A stretch of 64,000 bases of DNA from JABIAG01 sp964561995 (lineage in GTDB: Archaea > Nanobdellota > Nanobdellia > Woesearchaeales > JABIAG01): assembly GCA_964561995.1 (NCBI GenBank), contig CAZLQZ010000006.1, positions 13,316-77,315 of the forward strand, written 5' to 3'. Made by a program: the position numbers and the translations under genes. Below the pieces are notes generated by a model that saw only the letters and a program-made list of their open reading frames with translations, searched no databases and was not told where the DNA came from. Below, piece by piece: positions 24,176 through 33,602 of the stretch. Numbering within the stretch: position 1 is the stretch's first letter; each line of letters begins with the position of its first letter.

Positions 24176-25162
24176 ATGAATGATGAAATTAAAAAACTTA
24201 ATGAACAAGCAGAAATTTTTTCAAAAGATTTAATGCTGTTGAGTGAAGAAATTAAAAAAGTAATTGTTGGTCAAGATTCTGTTATTAATAAAGTAATAAT
24301 TGCATTAATTGCTAATGGTCATATTTTATTGGAAGGAGTTCCAGGTTTAGCTAAAACTTTGTTAATTAGGACTCTTGCACAGTCGATTTCTGCAGATTTT
24401 TGTAGACTTCAATTTACTCCGGATTTGTTACCTGCTGATATTATGGGTACAAAAATTTATAATGCTAAAACGGGTTTGTTTATAACAAAAAAAGGACCAA
24501 TATTTTCAAATTTCATTCTTGCTGATGAAATTAATCGTGCTCCTCCTAAAGTACAATCTGCATTATTAGAAGCTATGCAAGAACATCAAGTTACAATCTC
24601 GGGAGACACTTTTAAACTAGATACTCCCTTTCTTGTAATGGCAACACAAAATCCTTTAGAAACTGAAGGAACTTATCGTTTACCTGAAGCTCAAATAGAT
24701 AGGTTTATGTTTAAAATTTTAATTTCTTATCCTTCTAAAGATCAAGAAAAAGAAATTATTCAAAGAAATACTCAAGGAAATGAAATTAAAGTAAAAACTA
24801 TTTTATCTACTTCAAAATTATTAGGTATTCAAAAGTTTAATTATTTAATTTATGCAGATAAAAAAATCGAAGATTATGTTACTTCATTAGTGGATATTAC
24901 TCGAAATCCAAATGATTACGGGTTAAATGTTGATAATCATATTGAGTTGGGTGCATCACCTAGGGCTAGTTTATGGTTGATTTTAGCTGCAAAAGCTAAT
25001 GCACTTTTGAATGGTAGGGGATATGTAATTCCTGAAGATGTTCAAGAAATTGCTCCTGATGTTTTAAGACACAGAATAGTATTATCTTATGACGCTGAAG
25101 CTGAAGGAATAGACGCCGATGATATAATTGAAAAAATTCTTGATAAAGTGAAGATACCTTAA
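24176..25162 (+). CDS. MoxR-family AAA+ ATPase
   Basis: A 328-residue AAA+ protein with Walker A (GVPGLAKT), Walker B (ADEINRAPPKVQSALLEAM), the sensor 1 region (MATQNPLETEGTYRLPEAQ) and arginine-finger area (DRFMFKI). MoxR ATPases act as chaperones for VWA-domain partners. The following genes (DUF58, VWA, Q-rich) are the standard partners, spaced 1 nt or overlapping by 4, so this is one operon. A TTTTTAAAC element lies about 26 nt before the ATG. Confidence 0.95.
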   Translation: MNDEIKKLNEQAEIFSKDLMLLSEEIKKVIVGQDSVINKVIIALIANGHILLEGVPGLAKTLLIRTLAQSISADFCRLQFTPDLLPADIMGTKIYNAKTGLFITKKGPIFSNFILADEINRAPPKVQSALLEAMQEHQVTISGDTFKLDTPFLVMATQNPLETEGTYRLPEAQIDRFMFKILISYPSKDQEKEIIQRNTQGNEIKVKTILSTSKLLGIQKFNYLIYADKKIEDYVTSLVDITRNPNDYGLNVDNHIELGASPRASLWLILAAKANALLNGRGYVIPEDVQEIAPDVLRHRIVLSYDAEAEGIDADDIIEKILDKVKIP

Positions 25163-25163
25163 A

Positions 25164-26039
25164 ATGCCAGAAACAAAAGAAATTTTAAAACAAGTTAAGA
25201 AAATAGAAATATCAACCAATTATTTAGTTGAAGAACTTCTTCAGGGAATGTATCATTCCGTGTTTAAAGGAATGGGCATAGAATTTTCTGAAGTTAGAGA
25301 ATACATTTATGGTGATGATATAAGAACTATTGATTGGAATGTTACTGCAAGGATGGGTCATCCTTATGTAAAAGAATTTATTGAAGAAAGAAATTTGACT
25401 ATTTATATTGTGTTGGATGTTTCGGCGAGTAATGAGTTTGGTAATATAAAAGAAAAAAAACGTATTGCAATTGAATTAGCAGCTTCATTAATGTTTGCGG
25501 CAATTAAAAATAATGACAGAGTTGGACTTATTTTGTTTAGTGATGAAGTTGAAAAATTCATTCCACCAAGAACTGGTAAAAGATTTATTTTAAAATTAAT
25601 AAGAGAAATGCTTTATTATAAACCTAAATCAAAAAGTACTAATTTAACTGTACCTTTGATTTTTCTATCCAAGATTGTTAAAAAAAAGAGTGCAATTTTT
25701 GTTTTTTCTGATTTTTTTTCAATAGATTTTTCTAAGTCTTTAAGAATTTTAAAAAATAAACATGATGTAATTGCAATTAACTTAAGAGATGAAAGAGAAG
25801 AATCTCTTCCTGAAATAGGTTATGTAGAATTAGAAGATGAAGAAACTGGGGAAACTATAATTGTTAATACTTCTGATTCTGAAGTTAGAGAAAATTTTAA
25901 AAAAATAATTAAAGAAAAAAATGATGAACTAACTCATTTATTTAGAAAACTTAAAATTGATGTTATAAAAATTAGAACAGATGAAACTTTTGAAATACCG
26001 TTAAGGAAATTTTTCAAATTAAGGAGGAATAAAAGGTGA
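25164..26039 (+). CDS. DUF58 domain protein
   Basis: A 291-residue protein matching DUF58: FSEVREYIYGDDIRTIDWNVTARMGHPYVKEF covers the conserved core (residues 41-72; Y51, R56, D59, W60). A VWA-like half follows (IYIVLDVSASNEFG) with a MIDAS-type DxSxS. It follows the MoxR gene by 1 nt and overlaps the VWA gene by 4 nt (GTGA). The family functions with MoxR; the substrate is unknown. Confidence 0.92.
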   Translation: MPETKEILKQVKKIEISTNYLVEELLQGMYHSVFKGMGIEFSEVREYIYGDDIRTIDWNVTARMGHPYVKEFIEERNLTIYIVLDVSASNEFGNIKEKKRIAIELAASLMFAAIKNNDRVGLILFSDEVEKFIPPRTGKRFILKLIREMLYYKPKSKSTNLTVPLIFLSKIVKKKSAIFVFSDFFSIDFSKSLRILKNKHDVIAINLRDEREESLPEIGYVELEDEETGETIIVNTSDSEVRENFKKIIKEKNDELTHLFRKLKIDVIKIRTDETFEIPLRKFFKLRRNKR

Positions 26040-26983
26040 ATGTGCAAAATCCAATTTGGTTAATATTTTTATTAGCAATTCCGTTAATGATTTATTTTTA
26101 TAATCAACATTTAAAAAAAGCAAGAAATGCAGCTATCAAATTTAGTAATTTGGGATTTATTAAACAAGCCCAAAAAAATAAAAAAAGAAGTTTAAGAAAA
26201 CATTTGGAATTTATTTTATCTTCTTTATTAATCTTTTTTTTAATTTTAGGTTTGGCTGACCTTCATATTCCATTAAAACAAACTAAAGAAGGTGTAAATG
26301 TTGTTTTGGCTTTGGATGTTAGTGGGAGTATGCAAGCAACAGATTATAAACCAAATAGGTTAGAATCTGCTAAATCTTCCGCAAAAATATTGATAAATTC
26401 TTTAAAGTCTAAAGACCATGTTGGGATAGTAATATTTGAATCTGGTGCTACAACTGCTGCTTATTTGAGTCCTTTTAAAGATATGGTTTTAAGTAAACTT
26501 GAAAACATTGCCCCAAAAGATGGAAGGACCGCAATTGGGGATGGTTTAAGTCTTGCAATAGACATGGCCTCATCAATTCCAAATAAAAAAAAGGTTGTAA
26601 TTTTATTAAGTGATGGTGTTAGTAATTCTGGAGTTATTTCACCTGATGAAGCAATCTCTTTTGCTAAAGATAATAAAATTCAAGTTCATACGATTGGTAT
26701 GGGTTCTGATGAACAAACTATCTTGGGTTATGATTATTTTGGAAATCCTCAATATGCAGAGTTAGATGAAAAAACATTAAAAAATATTGCTATAAATACT
26801 GGTGGAAAATACTTTAAATCTGTTAATTCAGAAACTCTTGATGATGTTTATGAAGATATAAGTAAGGACTTAGAACGAGAAAAAGAATTGACAAGTATAA
26901 AGGATTGGTTTTTTATTCTTTCTTTATTTATGGTAGGGTTGCTTATTTATTTCAAATATGGGAAGTATAGGATAATCAGATGA
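26036..26983 (+). CDS. Membrane-anchored VWA-domain protein (BatA-like)
   Basis: Starts with GTG overlapping the DUF58 stop. Two membrane segments (residues 7-24 and 57-75) precede a von Willebrand factor A domain with the MIDAS motif DVSGSMQ (from Asp94), and a further membrane segment lies near the C-terminus (IKDWFFILSLFMVGLLIYF). The VWA domain is extracytoplasmic by topology. Such proteins bind ligands in a metal-dependent way and are remodelled by MoxR ATPases. The length of 315 residues is normal for BatA. Confidence 0.92.
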   Translation: MNVQNPIWLIFLLAIPLMIYFYNQHLKKARNAAIKFSNLGFIKQAQKNKKRSLRKHLEFILSSLLIFFLILGLADLHIPLKQTKEGVNVVLALDVSGSMQATDYKPNRLESAKSSAKILINSLKSKDHVGIVIFESGATTAAYLSPFKDMVLSKLENIAPKDGRTAIGDGLSLAIDMASSIPNKKKVVILLSDGVSNSGVISPDEAISFAKDNKIQVHTIGMGSDEQTILGYDYFGNPQYAELDEKTLKNIAINTGGKYFKSVNSETLDDVYEDISKDLEREKELTSIKDWFFILSLFMVGLLIYFKYGKYRIIR

Positions 26984-28473
26984 AATTATTTATTTATTTG
27001 TTTATGTTTTTATTTTTATTTAATTTTGTTTTTGCAGATATAGATACAATTGAATTCTCAACTAATCAATCTGAATATTATTTTTTAGTTAATCAAAATG
27101 CAATTCTTCCTTTACAAGTTTTAAACCCATATGAAAAAGAAATTCAAGGAACGTTTTCTTTAACAATGTCTTATAAACAATCTCAAAATGGTTTTACTCA
27201 GATGCAGTCAAAATCGCAGTCACAATTAATGACTGTGGTTAATGATACTTTAAATTTAGATTTTGGTACTTCTAATCAACCATTAGAAATTAGTTTAGAA
27301 AATATTAAATTTGATTATTCTTATGATGATGATTTGTATCAAGTATCTCTTTTTGAAATAAAGATTTTTTTTGTTGAAAATCCTAATCAACAACAAAATC
27401 AAGAAAATCAACAAAATAGTGAAACTAAAAATCAACAGCAATTAGAAGAAGAACAAAAACAACAACAAGAAGAACAACAAAAAGCAGAACAGGAAAAAAG
27501 AATGCAAGAACAACTTAATCAACAAAGAAATCAACTTCTTCAAAATAATCAATTAAATCAAGATTCTAGTGCTCTAAAAAAGTCTTTACAAGAACAACAA
27601 CAAAAAAACGAACAAATAAAAGAAAAATTTAAAGAAAATTTACTAAATAATGAAGAATTTAAGCAAAAACAAAATGAGTTAGAAAAACAAGGTTTTAAAC
27701 AAACTAATTCTAAATTTGATTCTGAATCTAATTCTTCTGGAAATTTTGAAATGTCTTATGAAAATAAAGATGGTGAAAAATTAGATTTAAAAGGAAAATT
27801 AGATGGTGAGAATTTACAAATGAATGAACTTTCATCACAAGATTTTGAAAATATTGAAAAACAACTTCAACAAAATTCTGATTTTCAGGATTTTCAAGAG
27901 TATTTAAAAGAAAATTCTTTCAATCAGTCTAATTTTGAGTATGAACAAAATATAGATAAAACTTCTATTAAAATTTCTTATAATAATTCAAATCAAAATG
28001 CTAATGTAATGTTCGATTATCAAAATAAAACTGTTCAAAATTTAAAATTTCATAAAGCAAAGAATAAATTTAATTTTTTTTGGTTATTAACTTTATTATT
28101 TATAATACCATTTTTATTATTTTTTAAAAAAACAAAAGTAGTTTCTGATATTTCTATTAAAAAAGAAATACCTACTGATTTTGTTAAAGAATCAATTTAT
28201 ATGCTTGAAAATGCAAAGAAGCTTTTTTTAAAAGGAGAAGGAAAAGAAGCATATGCAAAAGTTTCTCAAGCAGTAAGGTTTTATTTATCATATAAGTTCA
28301 AAATAAGAAAAGAGATTTCTATTAGTCAAGCATTTGAGTTTTCTAAAAGTTACAAAAATCAAAAAATAAGGTCTTGTTTAAGTTTAACTCAATTGGTAGA
28401 ATTTGCAAAGTATAAAGCTAATAAAGTTGATTTTGACAAAATAATTAAATATGCTGAACAAATAATTAAATAA
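26980..28473 (+). CDS. Q-rich membrane protein of the MoxR operon (BatD-like position)
   Basis: A 497-residue protein with a signal peptide (residues 1-20), a short beta domain, a glutamine/asparagine-rich coiled coil at about residues 134-260, and a membrane segment near 365-383 (FWLLTLLFIIPFLLFF). A cytoplasmic helical domain follows (FVKESIYMLENAKKLFLKGEG, then EAYAKVSQAVRFYLSYKF) that resembles the C-terminal domain seen in BatD-type and DUF4381-like proteins. It overlaps the VWA gene by 4 nt. The Q-rich region is unusual and may mediate assembly; the role is inferred from operon context. Confidence 0.75.
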   Translation: MKLFIYLFMFLFLFNFVFADIDTIEFSTNQSEYYFLVNQNAILPLQVLNPYEKEIQGTFSLTMSYKQSQNGFTQMQSKSQSQLMTVVNDTLNLDFGTSNQPLEISLENIKFDYSYDDDLYQVSLFEIKIFFVENPNQQQNQENQQNSETKNQQQLEEEQKQQQEEQQKAEQEKRMQEQLNQQRNQLLQNNQLNQDSSALKKSLQEQQQKNEQIKEKFKENLLNNEEFKQKQNELEKQGFKQTNSKFDSESNSSGNFEMSYENKDGEKLDLKGKLDGENLQMNELSSQDFENIEKQLQQNSDFQDFQEYLKENSFNQSNFEYEQNIDKTSIKISYNNSNQNANVMFDYQNKTVQNLKFHKAKNKFNFFWLLTLLFIIPFLLFFKKTKVVSDISIKKEIPTDFVKESIYMLENAKKLFLKGEGKEAYAKVSQAVRFYLSYKFKIRKEISISQAFEFSKSYKNQKIRSCLSLTQLVEFAKYKANKVDFDKIIKYAEQIIK

Positions 28474-28587
28474 ATCTTTTAATTTTTGTTTAATGTTATA
28501 AAATATTAGTAGATTTTTTAGTTAATAAAATGGGAGTATTCTATTTTTTTCTAAACTTATTTATATATGATTAAGTTGTTGATTTAA

Positions 28588-29271
28588 ATGATAAAATTTG
28601 TAGACCTAAGTATTGTAATAAAAAACACTTTAATTATATCAGATTTACATATAGGTTATGAGGAAGCACTAAACAAACAAGGTGTAATGGTCCCTAGATT
28701 ACAATTCAATAAATTAAAGATAAGACTAACAAAACTTTTTAAAAAAGTTCAGCCCAAAACTGTAATTATTAATGGGGATTTAAAACATGAATTTGGTACA
28801 ATTTCGAAACAAGAATGGCGAGATACTCTAAAAATTATTGATTTAATTACATTAACTTCTAAATTAATCATAATAAAAGGCAACCACGATTCTATTATGG
28901 GACCTATTGCAAAAAAACGTAATGTAGAATTCAAATCTTCCCACATAATTGATAACATAATTATATTACATGGTGATAAAATTCCAAAAATAATCAAACA
29001 AGATACAATTATTATTGGGCATGAACATCCTGCAATAACACTTAGAGAAGGAGCAAAAAAAGAAATTTATAAATGTTTTTTAAAAGGTAAGTTTAGAAAC
29101 AAAACATTGTATGTTTTGCCTTCATTTAATTTTACTTCTGAAGGTACCGATATAACTTATGAAAAACTTCTTTCACCATTTTTAAAAGAAATGAAAAGTG
29201 TACAAGTAACAATTTCTCAAGATAATGAATTGTACAATTTTGGTAAAGTTAAGTTGGGAAATAATGTCTAA
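28588..29271 (+). CDS. Calcineurin-like metallophosphoesterase, archaeal SbcD-related type
   Basis: A 227-residue protein with all metal-binding motifs in order: ISDLHIGYEEAL, INGDLKHEFG, IIKGNHDSIM, then ILHGDK and IIIGHEHPAI. This pattern fits the archaeal phosphoesterase group (TIGR00024-like). It probably hydrolyses a phosphodiester or nucleotide; the substrate is not known. A TTTATATAT element lies about 26 nt before the ATG. Its 3' end overlaps the convergent TPR gene by 23 nt. Confidence 0.9.
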   Translation: MIKFVDLSIVIKNTLIISDLHIGYEEALNKQGVMVPRLQFNKLKIRLTKLFKKVQPKTVIINGDLKHEFGTISKQEWRDTLKIIDLITLTSKLIIIKGNHDSIMGPIAKKRNVEFKSSHIIDNIIILHGDKIPKIIKQDTIIIGHEHPAITLREGAKKEIYKCFLKGKFRNKTLYVLPSFNFTSEGTDITYEKLLSPFLKEMKSVQVTISQDNELYNFGKVKLGNNV

Positions 29272-29776
29272 CTTTTTTTATGAAATATTTAAATGCCATA
29301 AAGTATTTTTTCTTTTTCAAACAGACTAATTTAATATCATCGCATGCTTTACGAACGTATTTTTTATCATCTCCAATTTGGATTGCTATGGCGAATTGAG
29401 GAATTGCTAAGTCAATTTCTCCCCCCATTAAAAAAATTTCTCCAATGTTTACCATTGACCTAGCATTTCTTGGATGTTTAGAGATAACTTCGTAGCTTTC
29501 ATAAACGGATGATTTGAAATCATTATATCTTTTGTATTGTTCTGCAAGAATGCATCGATATTTTGGATTTTCAGATGCCTCTGCTGCACAAATAAGAGAA
29601 TCTATCGTTTTTTCAGGTTGGTTTGAATGGTTATATGCTTTTGCTAGGTTAAGGGCAGTTTCAGGATTTTGAGGATTTAAAATTGTGGCTTTTTTAAAAC
29701 TTTTAATAGCTTCTTCAAATTTTCCACGATATAACATAATTTTTCCTTCATGAATATGTTTATCTATATTTGACAT
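29249..29776 (-). CDS. TPR-repeat protein (175 aa)
   Basis: At least three tetratricopeptide repeats are visible, for example EGKIMLYRGKFEEAIKSFKK and NPETALNLAKAYNHSNQPEK. TPR proteins are protein-protein interaction scaffolds. It has no signal or membrane segment and is transcribed alone with TTTTTAAAT about 25 nt before the ATG. Confidence 0.85.
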   Translation of the reverse strand: MSNIDKHIHEGKIMLYRGKFEEAIKSFKKATILNPQNPETALNLAKAYNHSNQPEKTIDSLICAAEASENPKYRCILAEQYKRYNDFKSSVYESYEVISKHPRNARSMVNIGEIFLMGGEIDLAIPQFAIAIQIGDDKKYVRKACDDIKLVCLKKKKYFMAFKYFIKKVRHYFPT

Positions 29777-29815
29777 TAAAGTAAGAAATTAATAATAATT
29801 TAAAAAGACATCCTA

Positions 29816-30925
29816 TTAATCAGAATTAATAACTATTAAAGGTACTAACATTTCTTGTTTAGTTAATCCGCCATGATTTCCTATTGGCATCTCAAATTCT
29901 TCATTATCCAAACAATCAAAAGCAATGTAATCTTTTTTCATAAGTAAAGTGAAATCTCCAATTCTTTCTAACAATTTTGGGTTTACTTTTCCTAGTCCAA
30001 AATAATTCTTTTTAACTAAATCTTCACTTTTATGGACTAAAAAATATTTTTTATATTTTTCGCATTCTAATAAAAATTGTTTTACTTTTGATAATCTTAC
30101 ATAACAATAAACAAATCTAGGTTCTCCACTTAAAGGCATGGATAAACATTCGTAGAATTTTTTATTTTCTTTTAAATTAATTATTTTTTTGTTAGCATCA
30201 ATCATTCCATGATCTGCTGTAATTAATAATTGGGTGTCTTTTAATTTTAATTTTTGTATCCTTTCTTCTAATTCTTTAAAATGTTCTAATAATTCTTCAT
30301 TTGCAATTCCTAATTCGTGACCCATGCTATCAAAATCAGGCCAATATGCATGAATATATTTTTTTCCAGGTAGATTGACTGCTTTTTTAATTTGTTTAAA
30401 CAATCCTTCTAAAGAATCATATGCAAAAACTTTTTTTCTGCCTTTTAAAATACTTTTTCCTACTATTTTTTTTGGAAAAATATATACACTGTTTCCTTTA
30501 ATTTTTTCAGATACTTGTTTTTCTGAACATATTGATTCAAAATTGAAATTCATTTCATTTAAATTATATGAACCAAATCTTGCATTAAATGGTAATGGTG
30601 AAATTATTGTTCCTATTTCTTTTGAATTCATAAACCATCCTGTTAAACCGTGTTGTTGAGCGGGAACTCCTTTTTGAATTCCTATTGCTGCACATGTTGT
30701 AGTTGAAGGAAAAGTTGATGTTAAACTTCTAACACATTTTTCTTTTAAAAAAGTTCCATTTTTCATTAAATATTCATAACCTAATCCGTCTATTAGAAAA
30801 AGAATAATATTTTTTTTATCTAATTTGATATTTAAAGGTCTGTATCCATTTCTAGAACCAAATTTTTCCATTACAGAACTAATTAAATTAATTATACTTC
30901 CATTTTTATAATTTGGTTTTATCAT
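29816..30925 (-). CDS. Alkaline phosphatase-superfamily phosphodiesterase (NPP-like)
   Basis: A 369-residue protein with the first metal motif FLIDGLGYEYLM, the Thr nucleophile segment STFPSTTTCAAIGIQKGV, the DFDSMGHELG motif and LLITADHGMID. The late NHGG (PIGNHGGLTKQEM) completes the metal site. This is the nucleotide pyrophosphatase/phosphodiesterase branch. No signal peptide is seen, so it acts in the cytoplasm. It starts 22 nt after gatD with a GGAG just upstream, indicating co-transcription. Confidence 0.9.
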   Translation of the reverse strand: MIKPNYKNGSIINLISSVMEKFGSRNGYRPLNIKLDKKNIILFLIDGLGYEYLMKNGTFLKEKCVRSLTSTFPSTTTCAAIGIQKGVPAQQHGLTGWFMNSKEIGTIISPLPFNARFGSYNLNEMNFNFESICSEKQVSEKIKGNSVYIFPKKIVGKSILKGRKKVFAYDSLEGLFKQIKKAVNLPGKKYIHAYWPDFDSMGHELGIANEELLEHFKELEERIQKLKLKDTQLLITADHGMIDANKKIINLKENKKFYECLSMPLSGEPRFVYCYVRLSKVKQFLLECEKYKKYFLVHKSEDLVKKNYFGLGKVNPKLLERIGDFTLLMKKDYIAFDCLDNEEFEMPIGNHGGLTKQEMLVPLIVINSD

Positions 30926-30947
30926 TTTTTATAACTCCTTTTAAATA

Positions 30948-32198
30948 TTATCTTAAGAAATCGTCAAATTCTAATCTTTCGTTCATTTCTCCTTTAATAT
31001 TCTTTGTTATCTCTTTAATATCTAATTTCTGTCCAAACATCCAACTTAATTTCATTAAAGCAGTTTCTGCAAGCATATCTTCTAAATAAACTACTCCTAG
31101 TCCTACTGATAATTTTCTTAATGCTGAATAAACTGTTCCGGACACTTTACCATATAAACACTGAGTTGTCATTGCAACAAAAACACCATTTTCAATAAGC
31201 ATTTTTATTTTATCATAAATTGATTGAGGCACATGACCTAATCCTGTACCAATTAATATTAATCCTTTGTAATCTTTGTATGAATCTAATAATGATGGGT
31301 CGATATTGGGATAAATATAAAATAATCCTATTTTTTTTTCAAATTTATTTAAAACTTGAATTTTGTCTTTATTTCTTTTCTTAAAATCGTTATTAATTAA
31401 TTTAATTTCGCCTTTTCCATATATTTTTGCAATCTCTTTAGTATTTATTGAACGAAAAGCATCTCTTCTTGAACTGTGCATTTTTCTTACTTTAGTTCCT
31501 TTAATTAAATTACAATATTCATCATTTGAAGACCCGTGCATACATACTGCAACTTCTGCTCCGTTCCAATTAGCAGCAGCATTTACTGAGCTAATTAAAT
31601 TAAAAAAAGCATCTGAGCTTCCTCTATCAATTGACTTTTGAGCAGCAGTAATTATTACAGGTTTGTTTAATTCAAGTGCAAACGATAGAGCTGCAGAAAT
31701 GTAACTTAATGTGTCTGTACCCATTGTAAGAACAACACCATCAACATCTTCTAATTCTTTTGCAACTTCTTGAGCCATAACTGAAATATCATCATAACTT
31801 ACATCTTCAGTCATTATGCCCATTATTTTTTTAGCTTTAATATTTGCTAATTCTTGTAATTCTGGACACATTTCTACAAAGTCCTCTGCAGTATAGTCTG
31901 CAACAACTCCGCCTGTATTATAATCAACTTTAGAAGAAATTGTACCTCCGGTAGATAAAATGGCAATTGTTGGTAATTTTTTATTAAATGTTAATTCTTT
32001 TTTATTTTTTTTATGAATTAAATATTCTTCAATAACTTTCATGGAAGTAATTTTATCTTTATCAATGCCAATGTTATAACCATTAGAAAGTTTAATTATT
32101 ATAGTATCTTGTTTAAGTAATTGAGGTTTTTCTAAATACATACCTTCAATTACTTCATCTTTTAAAAAAATTTTAACTTTATCTCCTGGTTTAACCAT
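30948..32198 (-). CDS. gatD: Glu-tRNA(Gln) amidotransferase subunit D
   Basis: A 416-residue archaeal GatD. The N-terminal 70 residues form the GatD-specific barrel (KPGDKVKIFLKDEVIEGMYL); the asparaginase-like domain follows with AILSTGGTISSK, VLTMGTDTLSY and a conserved Lys-containing block (ITAAQKSIDRGSSD). It releases ammonia from glutamine for GatE, which amidates Glu-tRNA(Gln). gatE is not in the window. TTTATAAA at 32221-32228 is about 26 nt before the ATG. Confidence 0.96.
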   Translation of the reverse strand: MVKPGDKVKIFLKDEVIEGMYLEKPQLLKQDTIIIKLSNGYNIGIDKDKITSMKVIEEYLIHKKNKKELTFNKKLPTIAILSTGGTISSKVDYNTGGVVADYTAEDFVEMCPELQELANIKAKKIMGIMTEDVSYDDISVMAQEVAKELEDVDGVVLTMGTDTLSYISAALSFALELNKPVIITAAQKSIDRGSSDAFFNLISSVNAAANWNGAEVAVCMHGSSNDEYCNLIKGTKVRKMHSSRRDAFRSINTKEIAKIYGKGEIKLINNDFKKRNKDKIQVLNKFEKKIGLFYIYPNIDPSLLDSYKDYKGLILIGTGLGHVPQSIYDKIKMLIENGVFVAMTTQCLYGKVSGTVYSALRKLSVGLGVVYLEDMLAETALMKLSWMFGQKLDIKEITKNIKGEMNERLEFDDFLR

Positions 32199-32220
32199 AA
32201 TTTATTCTAATTAGAAATAG

Positions 32221-32228
32221 TTTATAAA
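32221..32228 (-). promoter_or_regulatory. TATA box of gatD
   Basis: TTTATAAA, a self-complementary octamer, centred about 26 nt before the gatD ATG at 32198. Confidence 0.55.
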
Positions 32229-32233
32229 ACTTG

Positions 32234-33496
32234 CTAAAAGATGAAACTGTTTATTTTTAATCCTAAATAATCTTCACTAATTTTTATTTTACTCATTATT
32301 TCTACAAAATCTTCATATTCTCTTTCAAATTGAGCTTTAGGCATAATATAATTTCTTCTTTCAAATACTGGAATTTCTTTTAATTCAAGTTCTGTTTTTT
32401 TTTGTTTTGGTTTTTTTAGTTTTCTTTGTAAATTTTTCTCTCTTTTTTTTATGCTTGTTAAAAGCATTTTTAAGTCTTTAGATGTTTCTTCTAACTCGTA
32501 AGATTCATACTCTTGGTCTTCTTCTTCTTTATCTTCGCCATAACTTGCAACACAGATATTGCCTTTACTAACCATTCTTTCTTCTTTTTTTGTTTGGTCT
32601 AAGATTAGGTCTAATTTTTCTAATTCTTTAGTTGTTCTTGATACAAATCTTTTTGATGCAGAAACATTTTCTTTTTTATCAAATAAGCTTTCAGCACAGT
32701 ATGATCTTATGGCTAAAGATTTAGCATAATCATTAATTAAGTATCCAACCATGTCGCTAAATGGTTCAGGTTTTTCTATTAAGTATGAATATATTAATCT
32801 AGAAATTCTTACTGACCTTTCTGCGTCTCTGTAAGCCCGAATTAAGTCTTTTAATTCAGTAAATGGATTAATTATTTCTTCTGCTTCTTGAATAAATGCT
32901 TGGCATCTGTGATAATAATGTCCTGCTTCTTCAAGTAAATTTTCAAAGCTATCTTCATCTATTCCGTCTGGAAATATGTCTACGCCTTTACAATCTTCAA
33001 TCATTAGTTCTAATGCTTCACACTTGTCATCACAATAAGACCCTTTTCTTTTATATGCTCTTCTTAGATTGTCTTCATTATAAACTATTGCCGATTGGTC
33101 TACAATAACTTCATTATTTGTTTTTTTTAATTCTGTTTCATTCTTTATTGCATTTAAGTAACTCATAGCTCCATTAAGATTTAAATATTGAAATTCTTCA
33201 TTAAGGGAAGTCATTGTTTTTAGAATTGATTTTTGGGCATCTTGAAATTGTCCTGGTCTTGTAATATTAAGAATTAAAGTTTTTTTTGCCATTTCAATTC
33301 TTGCTTGTCCTTTTAGATTTTGTTGAACATATTTTTTTAGCATATGCATTTTGGCTTTTCCAAGACCAGAATATGTTACAGAAGCATTTAATGACGCTTT
33401 CGTTTTTTTAATATCAAAAACATAAGTTGGAAAAACTGTTCTTAAATTTGGTTTTTTGTTATCAACATTAGGATAATATTCTAGTGGTTGTACCAT
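32234..33496 (-). CDS. Hypothetical helical protein (420 aa)
   Basis: A large soluble protein, mainly helical after residue 100, with an acidic stretch (YGEDKEEEDQEYESYELEE) followed by a strongly basic one (KKREKNLQRKLKKPKQKK). No catalytic motif or family is recognised. It is transcribed alone, with a TATTTAAATA element about 27 nt before the ATG, and its stop lies 35 bp before the gatD start. The length and absence of membrane segments argue for a real cytoplasmic protein. Confidence 0.6.
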   Translation of the reverse strand: MVQPLEYYPNVDNKKPNLRTVFPTYVFDIKKTKASLNASVTYSGLGKAKMHMLKKYVQQNLKGQARIEMAKKTLILNITRPGQFQDAQKSILKTMTSLNEEFQYLNLNGAMSYLNAIKNETELKKTNNEVIVDQSAIVYNEDNLRRAYKRKGSYCDDKCEALELMIEDCKGVDIFPDGIDEDSFENLLEEAGHYYHRCQAFIQEAEEIINPFTELKDLIRAYRDAERSVRISRLIYSYLIEKPEPFSDMVGYLINDYAKSLAIRSYCAESLFDKKENVSASKRFVSRTTKELEKLDLILDQTKKEERMVSKGNICVASYGEDKEEEDQEYESYELEETSKDLKMLLTSIKKREKNLQRKLKKPKQKKTELELKEIPVFERRNYIMPKAQFEREYEDFVEIMSKIKISEDYLGLKINSFIF

Positions 33497-33571
33497 TATT
33501 ATGTTGTTATTTAGTTATTTAAATAGATTTCTGGTATTATTTACTACAATTCTAAAAACTAATTCATAATT

Positions 33572-33579
33572 TTTATAAA
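33572..33579 (+). promoter_or_regulatory. TATA box of uppS
   Basis: TTTATAAA centred about 27 nt before the uppS ATG at 33603. Confidence 0.55.
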
Positions 33580-33602
33580 TAAACTATTAATTAGGTTATA
33601 TT

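Noticed and set aside
32234..33496. GatE as partner of GatD
   Set aside because: The 420-aa protein has none of the GatB/GatE motifs; it is an unrelated unknown gene.
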